Part shown: piece by piece, positions 1 through 9,932 of the stretch
Numbering within the stretch: position 1 is the stretch's first letter
Layout of the letters: every line of letters begins with the position of its first letter
Assembly: GCF_900155945.1 (NCBI RefSeq)
Contig: NZ_FTMN01000008.1
Coordinates: 162,779-226,778 of the forward strand
DNA from: Marinobacterium stanieri
GTDB taxonomy: Bacteria; Pseudomonadota; Gammaproteobacteria; Pseudomonadales; Balneatricaceae
Direction of reading: 5' to 3'
DNA: 64,000 nt
The notes under the pieces: model-generated
Database searches by the model: none
What the model saw: the letters and a program-made list of their open reading frames with translations, nothing else
What the model was told of the DNA's origin: nothing
Translations under genes and position numbers: made by a program

Positions 1-1
1 C

Positions 2-730
2 TGGCGCTATGTGAACGGCAGCTTCTTGCTGGCGGTGCTGGCCGGTATTCTTCTCAGCCTGGTCAGTGTAGCTCACCTGACGCTATATCTGCTGGAGCAC
101 CACCCGATCTTGATCTGGTCATTTTTCTTTGGCCTGATCCTGGCATCGACCTGGAGCGTGCTGCGCCATATTCGTGGCTGGAGCACCAACCTGGTGTCCA
201 CCTTTGTGCTGGGGGGCATGCTGGCCTATTTCATAACTTCACGAGGGCCGGCCATGCTGGAGCCCACCACGCTGATGACTTTCCTGGCCGGCATGATTGC
301 GATTTGCGCCATGATTTTGCCGGGGCTTTCCGGCAGCTTCATTCTGCTGCTGATGGGCATGTATGCGCCCGTACTTGAAGCGGTGAAGGAACTACAGTGG
401 GGCACCCTGGGTCTATTCTGCGCGGGCTGTGTACTGGGACTGCTAAGTTTTTCCCGGGTGCTGAGCTGGGCTTTCCACCATCATCGCATGACCACACTGG
501 CTCTGCTGGGCGGGTTCATGCTCGGCTCATTGAACAAGGTATGGCCCTGGAAATATACCCTGGCCTACAGTATCAATGGCAAGGGAGAGGAGGTGCCGTT
601 GATGCAGGATAACCTGCTGCCCAGCAGCTATGAGGTCCTGACCGGACTGGATCCCCAGTTCTGGCCGGCACTGGCACTTATGTTCATGGGAGCCCTGCTG
701 GGTGTGCTGATGGATCGGCAGCAGGGCTAA
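2..730 (+). CDS. DUF368 membrane protein (PopT-like), 5' end outside window
   Basis: The reading frame is open from base 2, so the true start lies upstream; the first in-window start-like codon (GTG at 11) interrupts a continuous hydrophobic frame. The visible 242 residues hold about seven hydrophobic segments and the DUF368 signature region around 'MILPGLSGSFILLLMGMY'. DUF368 proteins are polytopic inner-membrane proteins that have been linked to recycling of undecaprenyl phosphate across the membrane (PopT); that role is family knowledge, not visible here. The gene ends 10 bp before nlpD on the same strand, with the nlpD ribosome site directly after its stop, so the two are probably co-transcribed. 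Confidence 0.8.
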   Translation, partial: WRYVNGSFLLAVLAGILLSLVSVAHLTLYLLEHHPILIWSFFFGLILASTWSVLRHIRGWSTNLVSTFVLGGMLAYFITSRGPAMLEPTTLMTFLAGMIAICAMILPGLSGSFILLLMGMYAPVLEAVKELQWGTLGLFCAGCVLGLLSFSRVLSWAFHHHRMTTLALLGGFMLGSLNKVWPWKYTLAYSINGKGEEVPLMQDNLLPSSYEVLTGLDPQFWPALALMFMGALLGVLMDRQQG

Positions 731-740
731 GGAGGCGCGA

Positions 741-1532
741 GTGCCCTGGCGGCTGATATTGACAGGATGGCTGATTGTGCTGCTGGGGGGCTGCTCCTCC
801 GGTTATGCGCCTGTCACGGACCAGTCGCTGGGGGCCCGCTCTGCCAGTAAAGGGCCGGCGCCTGCCAGTTATCGCGTGCAGAAAGGCGATACACTCTATT
901 CCATCGCTTTCCGCTATGGGCTCGACTACCGTCAGGTTGCCCGCTGGAACGGGATCAGCAGTCGTGACTACATCTACCCCGGTCAGCGTCTGCGCCTGGC
1001 CCCGTCCAGTCAGCGTTCCAGTAGCGGTTCCGCATCTTCATCCAGCTCTTCCAGCAGTGGCGCGAAAACCACCGCTTCAAGTGGCAGCAACTCACCAGCT
1101 GCCAGTAAGCCCCAGCCCACAAGTAAACCCAAGCCCGCGCCCGCACCTGCCTCAACCGGCCCGGTGCGCTGGCAATGGCCACATCCTGGACGAATCCTGT
1201 CCGGGTTCGGCGGTGGTCAGCCGGCCAACAAGGGTATCGATATCATCGGTAAACAGGGTGATGCGGTGAAAGCGGCTGCCGCCGGGGTGGTGGTCTATTC
1301 CGGTAATGGCCTGCTTGGATATGGGAATATGGTTATTCTAAATCATGACAACCAGTACCTGAGTGCCTACGCCCATAACAGTCGCATTTTTGTACGAGAG
1401 GGTGATAAGGTTAAAGCAGGCGAAAAAATAGCCGAAATAGGTAGTACGGGTGCAGCACGCACAATGCTGCATTTTGAGATCCGGCGGGATGGTAATCCCG
1501 TAAATCCTATGCGCTATCTGCCTAAGCGCTGA
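741..1532 (+). CDS. nlpD: NlpD-like lipoprotein, LysM + degenerate LytM/M23 domain
   Basis: The 263-residue protein starts with a lipoprotein signal (lipobox around 'LLGGC', Cys about 18), then a LysM domain (about residues 44-88, 'YRVQKGDTLYSIAFRYG'), a Ser/Pro/Lys-rich linker, and a C-terminal M23 domain (about 150-260). The zinc ligands are degenerate: the usual HxGxD is 'NKGID' and the usual HLHFE is 'MLHFE'. This matches E. coli NlpD, which activates the amidase AmiC at the divisome rather than cutting peptidoglycan. The GTG start is chosen because AGGAGG sits just before it. The next gene is rpoS, as in enterics and pseudomonads, where an rpoS promoter often lies inside nlpD. Confidence 0.9.
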   Translation: MPWRLILTGWLIVLLGGCSSGYAPVTDQSLGARSASKGPAPASYRVQKGDTLYSIAFRYGLDYRQVARWNGISSRDYIYPGQRLRLAPSSQRSSSGSASSSSSSSSGAKTTASSGSNSPAASKPQPTSKPKPAPAPASTGPVRWQWPHPGRILSGFGGGQPANKGIDIIGKQGDAVKAAAAGVVVYSGNGLLGYGNMVILNHDNQYLSAYAHNSRIFVREGDKVKAGEKIAEIGSTGAARTMLHFEIRRDGNPVNPMRYLPKR

Positions 1533-1594
1533 CGATAACAATAATAACAACATACATAGATGGCTCAGACCATCGTCCAAACTGGGGGTAACAC

Positions 1595-2632
1595 ATGGTG
1601 AGCGTGGATAAGGAACACGGGGCCAAGGTTCCGGTGGGTGACAGTGACTATGACCAGGATGTCGAGACACTGGAGCGTGATGATGAAGAGGAAACGGTTG
1701 AAGCCTCGGATTCTGACGCTGAAACGGAAGAACTGCCTGCATTCATGAACAGCGGCCGTGGACGGGGTTCCATGGCGCATAAGGATCTGGTGAACGCCCG
1801 TTCGCTGGATGCCACTCAGTTATATCTCAATGAAATCGGCTTTTCTCCCCTGCTGACAGCAGAGGAAGAGGTCTATTTCTCACGCCGAGCGCTCAAGGGA
1901 GATGAAGCTTCCCGCAAGCGCATGATCGAAAGTAACCTGCGTCTAGTGGTGAAAATTGCACGCCGCTACATCAATCGAGGGCTGACCCTGCTCGACCTGA
2001 TTGAGGAAGGTAATCTCGGCCTGATTCGCGCGGTGGAAAAATTCGACCCTGAACGCGGATTCCGCTTCTCAACCTACGCGACCTGGTGGATTCGCCAGAC
2101 CATTGAGCGTGCCATCATGAATCAGACCCGCACCATCCGTCTGCCCATTCATGTGGTCAAGGAACTCAATGTCTACCTGCGTGCCTCCCGTGAGCTGGCG
2201 CAGAAACTCGATCACGAGCCCACCGCGGAAGAGATTGCCGCACTGGTGGATAAGCCGGTGGCGAATGTGGAACGCATGTTGGGGCTCAACGAGCGGGTAA
2301 GCTCGGTCGACGTGCCTGCAGGCCAGGGGGCCGACAAGCCGCTGCTGGAAACCATTGCCGACCACGAAGCGGCGGACCCTGAAACCCTGCTGCAAAGCAA
2401 CAACATCAGCGGTAACCTCAATCGCTGGCTGGATATGCTGCCGGAGAAGCATGCGGATGTGTTGTCCCGCCGCTTCGGTTTGCGTGGCCACGAGATGAGC
2501 ACGCTGGAGCAGGTGGGTAAAGAGATCGGGCTGACCCGTGAACGGGTACGCCAAATCCAGGTGGAAGCACTGCGTAAACTCCGCGAGATTGTTGAAAAGA
2601 ATGGCCTCAGCGGTGAAGATCTGCTGCAGTAG
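1595..2632 (+). CDS. rpoS: RNA polymerase sigma factor RpoS
   Basis: The 345-residue protein is a sigma-70 family factor with an acidic N-terminus, region 1.2 ('[21 protein letters not shown]'-like), the highly conserved region 2 ('[29 protein letters not shown]'-like segment at about residues 130-160), region 3 and the region 4 helix-turn-helix ('[20 protein letters not shown]'). Length and position after nlpD and before fdxA fit RpoS, the general stress and stationary-phase sigma factor, rather than RpoD or RpoH. A GGGGG stretch precedes the ATG. Only 53 bp separate its stop from the convergent fdxA stop. Confidence 0.97.
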   Translation: MVSVDKEHGAKVPVGDSDYDQDVETLERDDEEETVEASDSDAETEELPAFMNSGRGRGSMAHKDLVNARSLDATQLYLNEIGFSPLLTAEEEVYFSRRALKGDEASRKRMIESNLRLVVKIARRYINRGLTLLDLIEEGNLGLIRAVEKFDPERGFRFSTYATWWIRQTIERAIMNQTRTIRLPIHVVKELNVYLRASRELAQKLDHEPTAEEIAALVDKPVANVERMLGLNERVSSVDVPAGQGADKPLLETIADHEAADPETLLQSNNISGNLNRWLDMLPEKHADVLSRRFGLRGHEMSTLEQVGKEIGLTRERVRQIQVEALRKLREIVEKNGLSGEDLLQ

Positions 2633-2685
2633 CAGCAGGTCCGGGCCGGTATCAAGACCTTTTCAGTATTTTGATTGCCGGCGCT

Positions 2686-3009
2686 TCAGCGCTCCAGATA
2701 CTTGAGCTTGTCTGGAGTGCCATTCCACTCTTCAGCATCATCCAGTGGCGGTTTGCGCTCAGTGATATTGGGCCAGACTTCTGCCAGCTCGGCATTAATC
2801 TTGTAGAACTGATCCTGTTCAGGACTCAGGTCATCCTCATGCAGTATGGCTTCAGCCGGGCATTCCGGCTCACAGAGGCCGCAGTCGATACACTCGTCCG
2901 GGTGAATCACCAGGAAGTTGGGGCCTTCGTAGAAGCAGTCCACGGGGCAGACCTCAACACAGTCGGTGTACTTACAGCGAATACAGTTTTCAGTGACGAT
3001 GTAGGTCAT
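2686..3009 (-). CDS. fdxA: 7Fe ferredoxin FdxA ([3Fe-4S][4Fe-4S])
   Basis: This 107-residue protein carries the two cysteine clusters of 7Fe ferredoxins: the N-terminal '[14 protein letters not shown]' and the second '[12 protein letters not shown]'. In this family the N-terminal group and the last cysteine of the second group share a 3Fe and a 4Fe cluster. The C-terminal 50 residues ('[18 protein letters not shown]') are typical of the Azotobacter FdI/Pseudomonas FdxA type. It is a cytosolic low-potential electron carrier. It is convergent with rpoS and lies just downstream of mutS (67 bp), the standard arrangement in Pseudomonas relatives. Confidence 0.95.
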   Translation of the reverse strand: MTYIVTENCIRCKYTDCVEVCPVDCFYEGPNFLVIHPDECIDCGLCEPECPAEAILHEDDLSPEQDQFYKINAELAEVWPNITERKPPLDDAEEWNGTPDKLKYLER

Positions 3010-3076
3010 CTTGCAGCTCTCCTTGGCTCAGGTCTGCCTGCAGTATAGTGCGCTTGTTGGCTCAGGCCAGCGCTGC

Positions 3077-5692
3077 TCAGGACATCATGTCCCGCAGCGC
3101 GTACAGTTGTTCCAATGCCTGGCGGGGCGTTAGGTCATCCAGATCCAGCTGCTTCAGCTGACGCTCCACCTGTGAGGGCTGGCTGACAAACATGTCTCCC
3201 TGCAGCGGCGCGTCTGCCACTGCGGCCGTATCCGGTTCAGGGTTGCGCGGCACGTTATCACTGGGGCTGCGGCTGTCCTGTTCCAGAATCACCAGCTTAT
3301 CGCGGGCATTTCTGATCACCTTATCCGGAATACCGGCCAGTTGCGCCACCTGTAGGCCGTAACTCTGGCTGGCCGGCCCTTCCTGAACTTCATGCATGAA
3401 GACGATATGGTCATTATGTTCAACGGCGGTGAGGTGCACGTTTACCACGCCACTTTCCCGTTCCGGCAGGCTGGTCAGCTCGAAGTAGTGGGTGGCAAAC
3501 AGGGTGAAGGCCTGGGTTTCACGGGCGAGGAACTCGGCGCAGGACCAGGCCAGTGACAGGCCGTCAAAGGTGCTGGTGCCACGGCCAACTTCATCCATCA
3601 GCACCAGGCTGCGGTCGCTGGCATTGTGCAGAATATTGGCCGTCTCAGTCATCTCCACCATAAAGGTGGAACGGCCGCCGGCCAGATCATCCGAGGACCC
3701 CATGCGGGTAAAAATGCGGTCCACAATCCCGATATTGGCTGACTGGGCAGGCACATAGCTGCCGATATGCGCGAGCAACGTGATCAGTGCGGCCTGGCGC
3801 ATGTAGGTGGATTTACCGCCCATGTTGGGGCCAGTAATCACCAGCATATGGCGCTGTTCGTCCAGGCGCAGGTCGTTGGCCACGAAAGGGGTGTCCAACA
3901 CGGCTTCCACCACCGGATGGCGACCGCCTTCAATCTGCAGGCAACGCTCGTCCACCAGTTGTGGACGTTGGTAATCCAGCGCCAGGGCGCGCTCAGCCAG
4001 GTTGCAGAGTACATCAAGCTCGGACAGGCCGGCGGCACTTTCCTGCAAGGGAGCGAGTTGTTCGGCCAGCTGCTCCAGCAGTTCGTCGTACAGGTGCTTT
4101 TCCCGTGCCAGAGCCTTGCTCTTGGCACTCAGGGCCTTGTCTTCAAACTCTTTCAGTTCGGGGGTGATGAAGCGCTCGGCATTTTTCAACGTTTGGCGGC
4201 GGATATACTCGGCCGGCATGTCGACCGCTTGAGCCTTGCTGACCTCGATGTAATAGCCATGCACGCGGTTGTAGCCCACCTTCAGCGTGGAAATATCGGT
4301 GCGGGCACGCTCACGGGCTTCCAGCTGCAGCAGGAACTCACCAGCGTTTTCGCTCAGGCCGCGTAATTCATCCAGCTCGGCATCATAGCCTGCCGCGATC
4401 ACACCGCCGTCACGGATCACGACGGGCGGGGCATCAATGATGGCGCGTGCCAGCAGGTCTGCTTCTGTGGGGAAGGTCGCGATCTGTTGCGACAGGGATT
4501 TGATGCGGGCGGCATCGGTAGCCTTGAGTGAATTCTGCAGCTCGGGAAGCGTGGCCAGCGCATTGCGCAGGCGCTCCAGGTCGCGCGGACGTGCTGAACG
4601 CAGGGCTACTCGGGACAGGATGCGCTCCATATCGCCAATGGGTTTGAGTTGTTCGGCAATGTTGTCACTGCAGTCCGGACGCATCAGCCAGCGAATGGCG
4701 TCCTGGCGCGCTTCCAGAGTACTGCGATCACGCAGGGGGCGGTGCAGCCAGCGGCGCAACAGGCGGCTGCCCATGGGGGTGCCGCATTTATCCAGTACCG
4801 AGGCCAGGGTGTTGCTGCGGCCTCCGGACAGGTTGACGTCCAGCTCCAGATTGCGGCGCGTGGAAGCATCCAGAATAACGGCTTCATCATGCTGCTCGAC
4901 CTGGATGCGGCGAATATGAGGCAGGCTGCTGCGTTGCGTATCGCGGGCATACTGCAACAGACAGCCGGCCGCGCAGATCGCCAGACTCAGGTGGTCGCAG
5001 CCAAAGCCGCTCAGGTCGCGGGTCTTGAACTGGTCGCACAGCAGACGGCGAGCGGTATCGTCTTCAAATTCCCAGGGCGGGCGTGCATGGGCTCCGGGGC
5101 GCTTGCTGACCGCTTCGGGAACCTCGGCATCATCCGGGTATAGCAGTTCGGCAGGGCGAAGACGCTCCAGCTCGGCCAGCAGGGCGTCCTCTCCCTTCAC
5201 CTCGAACAGGCTGAAGCGTCCGGAGCTGATATCGATCATCGCCAGGCCAAACTGGTCCTGATAGCGTGCAATGCCCATCAGCAGGTTGTCCTGATGTTCA
5301 TCCAGCAGAGCTTCATCACTCAGCGTACCGGGGGTGACAATACGCACGACTTCACGTGCGACAGGCCCCTTGCTGGTGGCCGGGTCGCCAACCTGTTCAC
5401 AGATCACCACGGACTCACCGGCTTTAACAATGCGGGCGATATAACCTTCGGCAGAGTGGTAGGGAATACCGGCCATGGGAATCGGCTCGCCGGCGGACTT
5501 GCCCCGTGCCGTCAGTGAAATATCCAGCAGCGCAGCGGCCTTCTTGGCATCGTCATAGAACAGCTCGTAGAAATCCCCCATGCGGTAAAACAGCAGTTGA
5601 TCCGGGTGCTGTGCCTTGATGCGCAGGTACTGCTGCATCATGGGAGTGTGCTGGGTGCTCTTGCTTGCTGAAGACATAGTTGACGCTGTCAT
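3077..5692 (-). CDS. mutS: DNA mismatch repair ATPase MutS
   Basis: MutS recognises base mismatches and small loops and recruits MutL. The 871-residue protein has the N-terminal mismatch-binding domain with the Phe-x-Glu motif region ('[19 protein letters not shown]'), connector, lever and clamp domains, a Walker A motif 'GPNMGGKST' near residue 620, Walker B '[12 protein letters not shown]', and the C-terminal tail that binds the beta clamp and dimerises. The frame is open 39 codons further upstream, but that extension would run into the divergent pncC gene and does not look like MutS, so the ATG at 5692 is chosen; the ATG at 5677 is an alternative. Confidence 0.96.
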   Translation of the reverse strand: MTASTMSSASKSTQHTPMMQQYLRIKAQHPDQLLFYRMGDFYELFYDDAKKAAALLDISLTARGKSAGEPIPMAGIPYHSAEGYIARIVKAGESVVICEQVGDPATSKGPVAREVVRIVTPGTLSDEALLDEHQDNLLMGIARYQDQFGLAMIDISSGRFSLFEVKGEDALLAELERLRPAELLYPDDAEVPEAVSKRPGAHARPPWEFEDDTARRLLCDQFKTRDLSGFGCDHLSLAICAAGCLLQYARDTQRSSLPHIRRIQVEQHDEAVILDASTRRNLELDVNLSGGRSNTLASVLDKCGTPMGSRLLRRWLHRPLRDRSTLEARQDAIRWLMRPDCSDNIAEQLKPIGDMERILSRVALRSARPRDLERLRNALATLPELQNSLKATDAARIKSLSQQIATFPTEADLLARAIIDAPPVVIRDGGVIAAGYDAELDELRGLSENAGEFLLQLEARERARTDISTLKVGYNRVHGYYIEVSKAQAVDMPAEYIRRQTLKNAERFITPELKEFEDKALSAKSKALAREKHLYDELLEQLAEQLAPLQESAAGLSELDVLCNLAERALALDYQRPQLVDERCLQIEGGRHPVVEAVLDTPFVANDLRLDEQRHMLVITGPNMGGKSTYMRQAALITLLAHIGSYVPAQSANIGIVDRIFTRMGSSDDLAGGRSTFMVEMTETANILHNASDRSLVLMDEVGRGTSTFDGLSLAWSCAEFLARETQAFTLFATHYFELTSLPERESGVVNVHLTAVEHNDHIVFMHEVQEGPASQSYGLQVAQLAGIPDKVIRNARDKLVILEQDSRSPSDNVPRNPEPDTAAVADAPLQGDMFVSQPSQVERQLKQLDLDDLTPRQALEQLYALRDMMS

Positions 5693-5791
5693 CCTGTTGC
5701 GGGGATTGAATCGGATTTGGCTCAGGGTTTTAATGGGGGAATTGTACGTTAAACACGGCAGCCTGCGTAGTCGCGGCTTGGGAGTAACACG

Positions 5792-6268
5792 ATGAAAAAC
5801 CTGGCACAAAAAGTAGGGCAGGCGCTGTTGAGCAAGGGCCTGAAAATGGCAACGGCGGAGTCATGCACCGGGGGCTGGGTGGCCCAGGCAGTGACGGCAG
5901 TGCCGGGCAGTTCAGGCTGGTTCGATTGTGGTTTTGTGTCCTATTCCAATACGGCCAAGCAGAAAATGCTGGGTGTGGATCTTGAGGTTCTGGAAAGCAG
6001 TGGTGCAGTGAGCGAGCCGGTGGTCGCGCAGATGGCGGAAGGTGCACTGCGGAACAGTGATGCCAATATTGCCGTGGCTATCAGCGGCATTGCCGGTCCG
6101 GATGGGGGCTCGGAGGACAAACCCGTGGGGACGGTATGGCTGGCCTGGGCTATTGAAGGGCACCCGACCGTGAGTTGTCTGAGTTTCTTCAACGGTGACC
6201 GTGATGACATTCGTCAGCAGGCGGTTGAGCAGGCGCTGGAAGGCATCATGGCCTATCTGCCGGAGTAA
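5792..6268 (+). CDS. pncC: Nicotinamide-nucleotide amidohydrolase PncC (CinA C-terminal family)
   Basis: The 158-residue protein is the stand-alone CinA C-terminal domain, with the signature '[20 protein letters not shown]' near residues 20-40 and the '[21 protein letters not shown]' block near 95-115. The family deamidates NMN to NaMN in pyridine nucleotide salvage. It is divergent from mutS (99 bp apart) and 88 bp upstream of recA, the usual cinA-recA pairing. The fused N-terminal MoCF-like domain of full-length CinA is absent. Confidence 0.92.
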   Translation: MKNLAQKVGQALLSKGLKMATAESCTGGWVAQAVTAVPGSSGWFDCGFVSYSNTAKQKMLGVDLEVLESSGAVSEPVVAQMAEGALRNSDANIAVAISGIAGPDGGSEDKPVGTVWLAWAIEGHPTVSCLSFFNGDRDDIRQQAVEQALEGIMAYLPE

Positions 6269-6280
6269 TCTCAGGATGGT

Positions 6281-6307
6281 TGCAATCTGATCAGGTTGTG
6301 GAATAAT
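6281..6307 (+). promoter_or_regulatory. Possible recA promoter
   Basis: TTGCAA (6281-6286) and AATAAT (6302-6307) resemble sigma-70 boxes with a short 15-bp spacer; TAATAC at 6304 gives a 17-bp spacer. The LexA box begins at the downstream edge, so repressor would cover the start site. This is a visual call. Confidence 0.45.
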
Positions 6308-6308
6308 A

Positions 6309-6324
6309 CTGTTCAGACATACAG
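6309..6324. promoter_or_regulatory. LexA (SOS) box of recA
   Basis: CTGT-N8-ACAG is matched exactly (CTGTTCAGACATACAG), 33 bp before the recA ATG. This is the gammaproteobacterial LexA operator consensus and indicates SOS control of recA. Confidence 0.93.
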
Positions 6325-6356
6325 TATTTAACCCTCGGCTAATGAAAGGTTTCCCG

Positions 6357-7400
6357 ATGGACGCAAACAGAAAAAAAGCACTTGATGCCGCCCTGTCACA
6401 AATCGAGCGCCAGTTCGGCAAAGGCGCTGTGATGCGCATGGGGGACCAGCCCCGTGAAGCGATTCCGTCCGTGTCCACCGGTTCCCTGGGTCTGGATATT
6501 GCCCTGGGTATTGGCGGCCTGCCCTTTGGTCGAGTAGTCGAGATCTACGGTCCGGAATCCTCCGGTAAAACCACGCTGACCCTGCAGGTCATTGCGGAGG
6601 CGCAGAAGCAGGGTAAAACCTGTGCCTTTGTTGACGCCGAGCACGCGCTGGATCCGGTTTACGCCGAGAAGCTGGGTGTGGATGTGGATGCCTTGCTGGT
6701 GTCCCAGCCGGATACCGGTGAACAGGCCCTGGAAATCACCGACATGCTGACCCGTTCCGGTGCGGTTGATGTCATCATCGTCGACTCCGTAGCGGCACTG
6801 GTGCCCAAGGCCGAGATCGAAGGTGAAATGGGTGATTCTCATGTAGGTCTTCAGGCGCGTCTGATGTCCCAGGCGCTGCGTAAGCTGACCGGTAGCGTCA
6901 AGCAGTCCAACTGTCTGCTGGTGTTCATCAACCAGATCCGTATGAAGATTGGTGTGATGTTCGGCAACCCGGAAACCACTACCGGTGGTAACGCGCTCAA
7001 GTTCTATGCCTCCGTGCGTCTGGATATCCGCCGTACCGGTGCCGTGAAGCAGGGCGACGAAGTGGTCGGTAACGAGACCCGTGTCAAAGTGGTCAAGAAC
7101 AAGGTATCGCCGCCGTTCCGTCAGGCTGAGTTCCAGATCATGTACGGCCAGGGCATCTACCACATGGGTGAGGTGGTTGATCTGGGTGTGCAGCAGGGAC
7201 TGGTGGACAAATCCGGTGCCTGGTACGCCTATAAGGGTGACAAGATCGGTCAGGGCAAGGCCAATGCCGCCAAGTACCTGGAAGATCATCCGGAAATCGC
7301 CAACGAGATCGAAGGTGAAATCCGTGCCAAGCTGCTGAATGTGCCCAAGCCCAAAGAGCAGCCGGAACAGGCAGAAGAAGCGGGTCAGCTTGATCTCTGA
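6357..7400 (+). CDS. recA: Recombinase RecA
   Basis: The 347-residue protein has the Walker A motif 'GPESSGKTT' near residue 67, the catalytic Glu in 'DAEHALDP', Walker B '[12 protein letters not shown]', the DNA-binding L1 and L2 loops ('[21 protein letters not shown]') and an acidic C-terminus. It forms filaments on single-stranded DNA for strand exchange and LexA cleavage. The ATG at 6357 ([13 protein letters not shown]) is chosen over the one at 6342 because it matches the family N-terminus and has GAAAGG upstream. A strong intrinsic terminator follows, so the distant recX is not in the same short transcript. Confidence 0.98.
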   Translation: MDANRKKALDAALSQIERQFGKGAVMRMGDQPREAIPSVSTGSLGLDIALGIGGLPFGRVVEIYGPESSGKTTLTLQVIAEAQKQGKTCAFVDAEHALDPVYAEKLGVDVDALLVSQPDTGEQALEITDMLTRSGAVDVIIVDSVAALVPKAEIEGEMGDSHVGLQARLMSQALRKLTGSVKQSNCLLVFINQIRMKIGVMFGNPETTTGGNALKFYASVRLDIRRTGAVKQGDEVVGNETRVKVVKNKVSPPFRQAEFQIMYGQGIYHMGEVVDLGVQQGLVDKSGAWYAYKGDKIGQGKANAAKYLEDHPEIANEIEGEIRAKLLNVPKPKEQPEQAEEAGQLDL

Positions 7401-7424
7401 TCCGTTGTTGAACAGATGACACCG

Positions 7425-7449
7425 AACAGGGGCCTTGTGCCCCTGTTTT
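7425..7449 (+). terminator. Intrinsic terminator of recA
   Basis: A 9-bp perfect stem, AACAGGGGC / GCCCCTGTT, with a 5-nt loop runs into TTTT, 25 bp after the recA stop. Confidence 0.85.
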
Positions 7450-7477
7450 GCGTTTGCGGGATGCGTATTGCCAATCT

Positions 7478-8902
7478 TTAGTTGGCGATGGATGTATTTT
7501 GCTCGGGAAAGGTTTTCAGCAGTGAAAGCAGGGCCTGTTCTGTTTGGGCGGTCAAGCCTTCTGCATAGTTGAGTCGCATACAGTTACGGTATTTGCCGGA
7601 GGCAGAAAACAGGGCTCCAGGTGCAATGCAGTAGGGTTCTCCCTCCAGGCGACGATTCAATTCGACGCAGTCTATTTCTTCCGGCAGTTCCAGCCAGAAA
7701 ATATAACCGCCAGTAGGATGGCTTATACGGGTGCCGGCAGGGAAGTGTGCCTCCAGCCATGGCAGCATCCTGTCACGGTTACGCTGATATTGCCCCCGCA
7801 TTTTGCGCAAGTGACGTTCATAACCACCTTCCGAAATAAAAGCGGCTACCGCCTGTTGGGGCAGCGTGCTCGAGGCTGCAGTGGCGACAAACTTACTGTG
7901 TACCACTGCGCTGCGGAAACGTCCGGGGGCGATCCAGCCAAGGCGCAGGCCTGGCGCCAGTGTTTTGGAAAATGAACTGCAAAGTAGCACGCGGTCATCG
8001 GTATCCAGTGACTTGATGGTGATGGGGCGAGGCCAGGTGTAGGCCAGGTCTCCGTATATATCATCTTCGATGATGGCGATATCGAATTTTTGCGCCAACC
8101 GGTAGAGTGCTTGCTTGTGGGCATCACTGGCGGTGTAGCCCAGCGGGTTATTACAGGTTGGCGTGACCAGAATCGCCTTAATCGGCCACTGCTCCATAGC
8201 CAGTTCAAGCGCGTCAAGGCTGATACCCTGTTCGGGGTGGGTAGGAATTTCCATAACTTTCAAGCCGTTGGCCTTAATGGCTTGCATGGCCCCGTAAAAA
8301 CAGGGGGAGTCTACGGCAACTACATCGCCGGGTTCGGTCGTTGCCTTGAGCGCACTGAAAAGAGCTTCCTGACAGCCAGTGGTGATGACGATATCGTCAG
8401 GGTCCAGTTGGTTACCGCTGTGTGTTGCCAGTCGCGCTACCTGCTCACGGAGCTCCAGATTACCACGCAGGCTGTCGTACTCGAGTAGGCTTAGATCACC
8501 CCGCCGGGCAATCCGAGCCCAAAGGCGAAGCAGCGGCGTCAGCGTATCACTGGTAAGGTCGGGCATGGCATGGCCCAGGGAGAACGCCGGTGCTAATTTG
8601 TCTGCACCCAGCATTTGCAGAATCCCTTCCCACTGGGAAACCTCCATAGGCCGCTTGGCAGCACGTGCTGTAGTGGGGAGTGGGTGTGACGGTGCTTGCC
8701 CCCTTACAAAGTAGCCGGATTTGGGACGCGCCACTACCAGGTTGAGCAACTCCAGTTGTCGATAGGCCTCCTGTACTGTTGTGATGCTGACTTTATGCTC
8801 TCTGGTCAGACTGCGAATGGAGGGTAGCCGATCGCCCGGGACAAATATTCCCTGATTGATCTGACCGCGCAGATGCTCAGTCAAGGCTTCATACAGCTTC
8901 AT
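7478..8902 (-). CDS. MocR-type regulator: GntR HTH fused to a PLP aminotransferase-like domain
   Basis: The 474-residue protein has an N-terminal winged helix of the GntR family (residues about 5-70, 'GDRLPSIRSLTREHKVSITTVQEAYRQLE') and a fold-type I aminotransferase domain (about 110-465) that keeps the PLP lysine in 'SSFSKTLAPGLRLGW'. MocR proteins bind PLP or an amino acid adduct and regulate a neighbouring gene; they are rarely true aminotransferases. GAGGAC lies before the ATG. It is divergent from a DUF1127 mini-gene, and the shared 157-bp gap holds two direct repeats, so that gene is its likely target. Its effector is unknown. Confidence 0.88.
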   Translation of the reverse strand: MKLYEALTEHLRGQINQGIFVPGDRLPSIRSLTREHKVSITTVQEAYRQLELLNLVVARPKSGYFVRGQAPSHPLPTTARAAKRPMEVSQWEGILQMLGADKLAPAFSLGHAMPDLTSDTLTPLLRLWARIARRGDLSLLEYDSLRGNLELREQVARLATHSGNQLDPDDIVITTGCQEALFSALKATTEPGDVVAVDSPCFYGAMQAIKANGLKVMEIPTHPEQGISLDALELAMEQWPIKAILVTPTCNNPLGYTASDAHKQALYRLAQKFDIAIIEDDIYGDLAYTWPRPITIKSLDTDDRVLLCSSFSKTLAPGLRLGWIAPGRFRSAVVHSKFVATAASSTLPQQAVAAFISEGGYERHLRKMRGQYQRNRDRMLPWLEAHFPAGTRISHPTGGYIFWLELPEEIDCVELNRRLEGEPYCIAPGALFSASGKYRNCMRLNYAEGLTAQTEQALLSLLKTFPEQNTSIAN

Positions 8903-8922
8903 GGAATGTCCTCAATAAAACA

Positions 8923-8954
8923 GTACAGATAGAGAAAAAATCAGCGTACAGATA
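8923..8954. promoter_or_regulatory. Direct repeats, candidate MocR operator
   Basis: GTACAGATA occurs at 8923-8931 and again at 8946-8954, a 23-bp period, each followed by an A-rich run ending in ATC. Direct repeats of about two helical turns are the usual target type of MocR regulators. They sit 21-52 bp upstream of the mocR start. Confidence 0.6.
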
Positions 8955-9059
8955 AAAAAATCTACATCTGTGTATCTAAATTTAAAATTATCTTAGTCTG
9001 TATTCAATATTGCCCTGTTCGTATTCTGATTCTTTGAGAAATAACCAAAGGGGCAAATC

Positions 9060-9218
9060 ATGAAACTATTTGAAGGTTTGAAGCGGCTATTGAAGCTCTA
9101 TCGCCAAAATCAGTCACGCAAGGAGTTGCTTACAATGAGCCGTGAACAGTTGAAGGATATAGGCCTGACTCGATGCGAAGCCCAGCAGGAGGGAGCAAAG
9201 TGGTTCTGGCAAAAGTGA
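9060..9218 (+). CDS. DUF1127 (YjiS-like) mini-protein, 52 aa
   Basis: This short gene encodes 52 residues beginning MKLFEGLKRLL and ending WFWQK. The block 'RKELLTMSREQLKDIGLTRCEA' followed by a W/F-rich end is the DUF1127 signature (usual form: R..L..L....L.DIGL.R.EA). An AAAGGGG ribosome site lies 6-13 bp upstream. Proteins of this family in alphaproteobacteria affect phosphate and carbon metabolism and some bind RNA; no function is assigned in this group. It is divergent from the MocR regulator. Confidence 0.8.
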   Translation: MKLFEGLKRLLKLYRQNQSRKELLTMSREQLKDIGLTRCEAQQEGAKWFWQK

Positions 9219-9318
9219 GTCCAGGCCATTAGAGAGAGTCTGTTAGTGGAGCATCGAAGATTGCCTGCCTGCACGTTACTATAGCGCCATCACTAACTGA
9301 AAGAGTTTATGTACTGGC

Positions 9319-9783
9319 ATGGCAAAAGCGCTGGAAAACGAGGCAGATGTGCGTGCCGCAGCGATCAACCTGCTGGCGCGACGTGAGTACAGTCGCGCCG
9401 AGTTATGGCGCAAACTGAGTCCGCGTGTAGAGGAAGCAGGACTGTTGGAGCGTGCACTGGATGGGCTGCAGGAGGCGGGCTACCAGAGCGATGAACGCTT
9501 TGCTGAAGTGTTCACGCGCAGTCGCCTGGGTTCTGGCTATGGTGCCATGCGGGTGCGTCAGGAGCTGCGTCGCAAGGGGATCGACTCTGACCTTGTGGAG
9601 CAGGCTCTGGAAAGTCAGGAAGACGACAGTTATGCACAGGCACTGGATGCCTGCCGCCGCCGTTTTGGCGAAATGCCGCCGGACACACCGAAGGAGTATG
9701 CCCGTCGCATGCGCTTTCTGGTTAACCGAGGCTTTGGCTTTGATGAGGCCAAAAAAGCGATCAATACCCCTGCCGAAGACTGA
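9319..9783 (+). CDS. recX: RecA regulator RecX
   Basis: The 154-residue protein is a RecX family member: three-helix repeats with '[22 protein letters not shown]', '[35 protein letters not shown]' and a C-terminal third repeat. RecX caps RecA filaments and limits their growth. It normally follows recA directly; here 1.9 kb with a divergent gene pair separates them, and no LexA box is seen in its own 100-bp leader. Confidence 0.92.
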   Translation: MAKALENEADVRAAAINLLARREYSRAELWRKLSPRVEEAGLLERALDGLQEAGYQSDERFAEVFTRSRLGSGYGAMRVRQELRRKGIDSDLVEQALESQEDDSYAQALDACRRRFGEMPPDTPKEYARRMRFLVNRGFGFDEAKKAINTPAED

Positions 9784-9932
9784 ATTCTCGGTCTTCGCGC
9801 CACGCCAGACTATCGTACATTTTTTACCCGCGTTATATACTATCCAGCTATTTTTTTGCGTACAGATCGCCGCTGCCCAGCCGGGGTATGCGGGACAGTC
9901 GTGCCAACCAGTACAGACGCAACGGACCTGAT

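Noticed and set aside
2633..2685. RsmZ-type small RNA gene between rpoS and fdxA, as in Pseudomonas
   Set aside because: The gap is only 53 bp and contains no repeated GGA hairpins or terminator, so the RNA is not here.
5693..5809. 39-codon N-terminal extension of MutS
   Set aside because: It overlaps the divergent pncC gene and is unlike MutS N-termini.
9776..9797. GAAGAC / GTCTTC hairpin at the recX stop as a terminator
   Set aside because: Only 6 bp of stem and no T-run.
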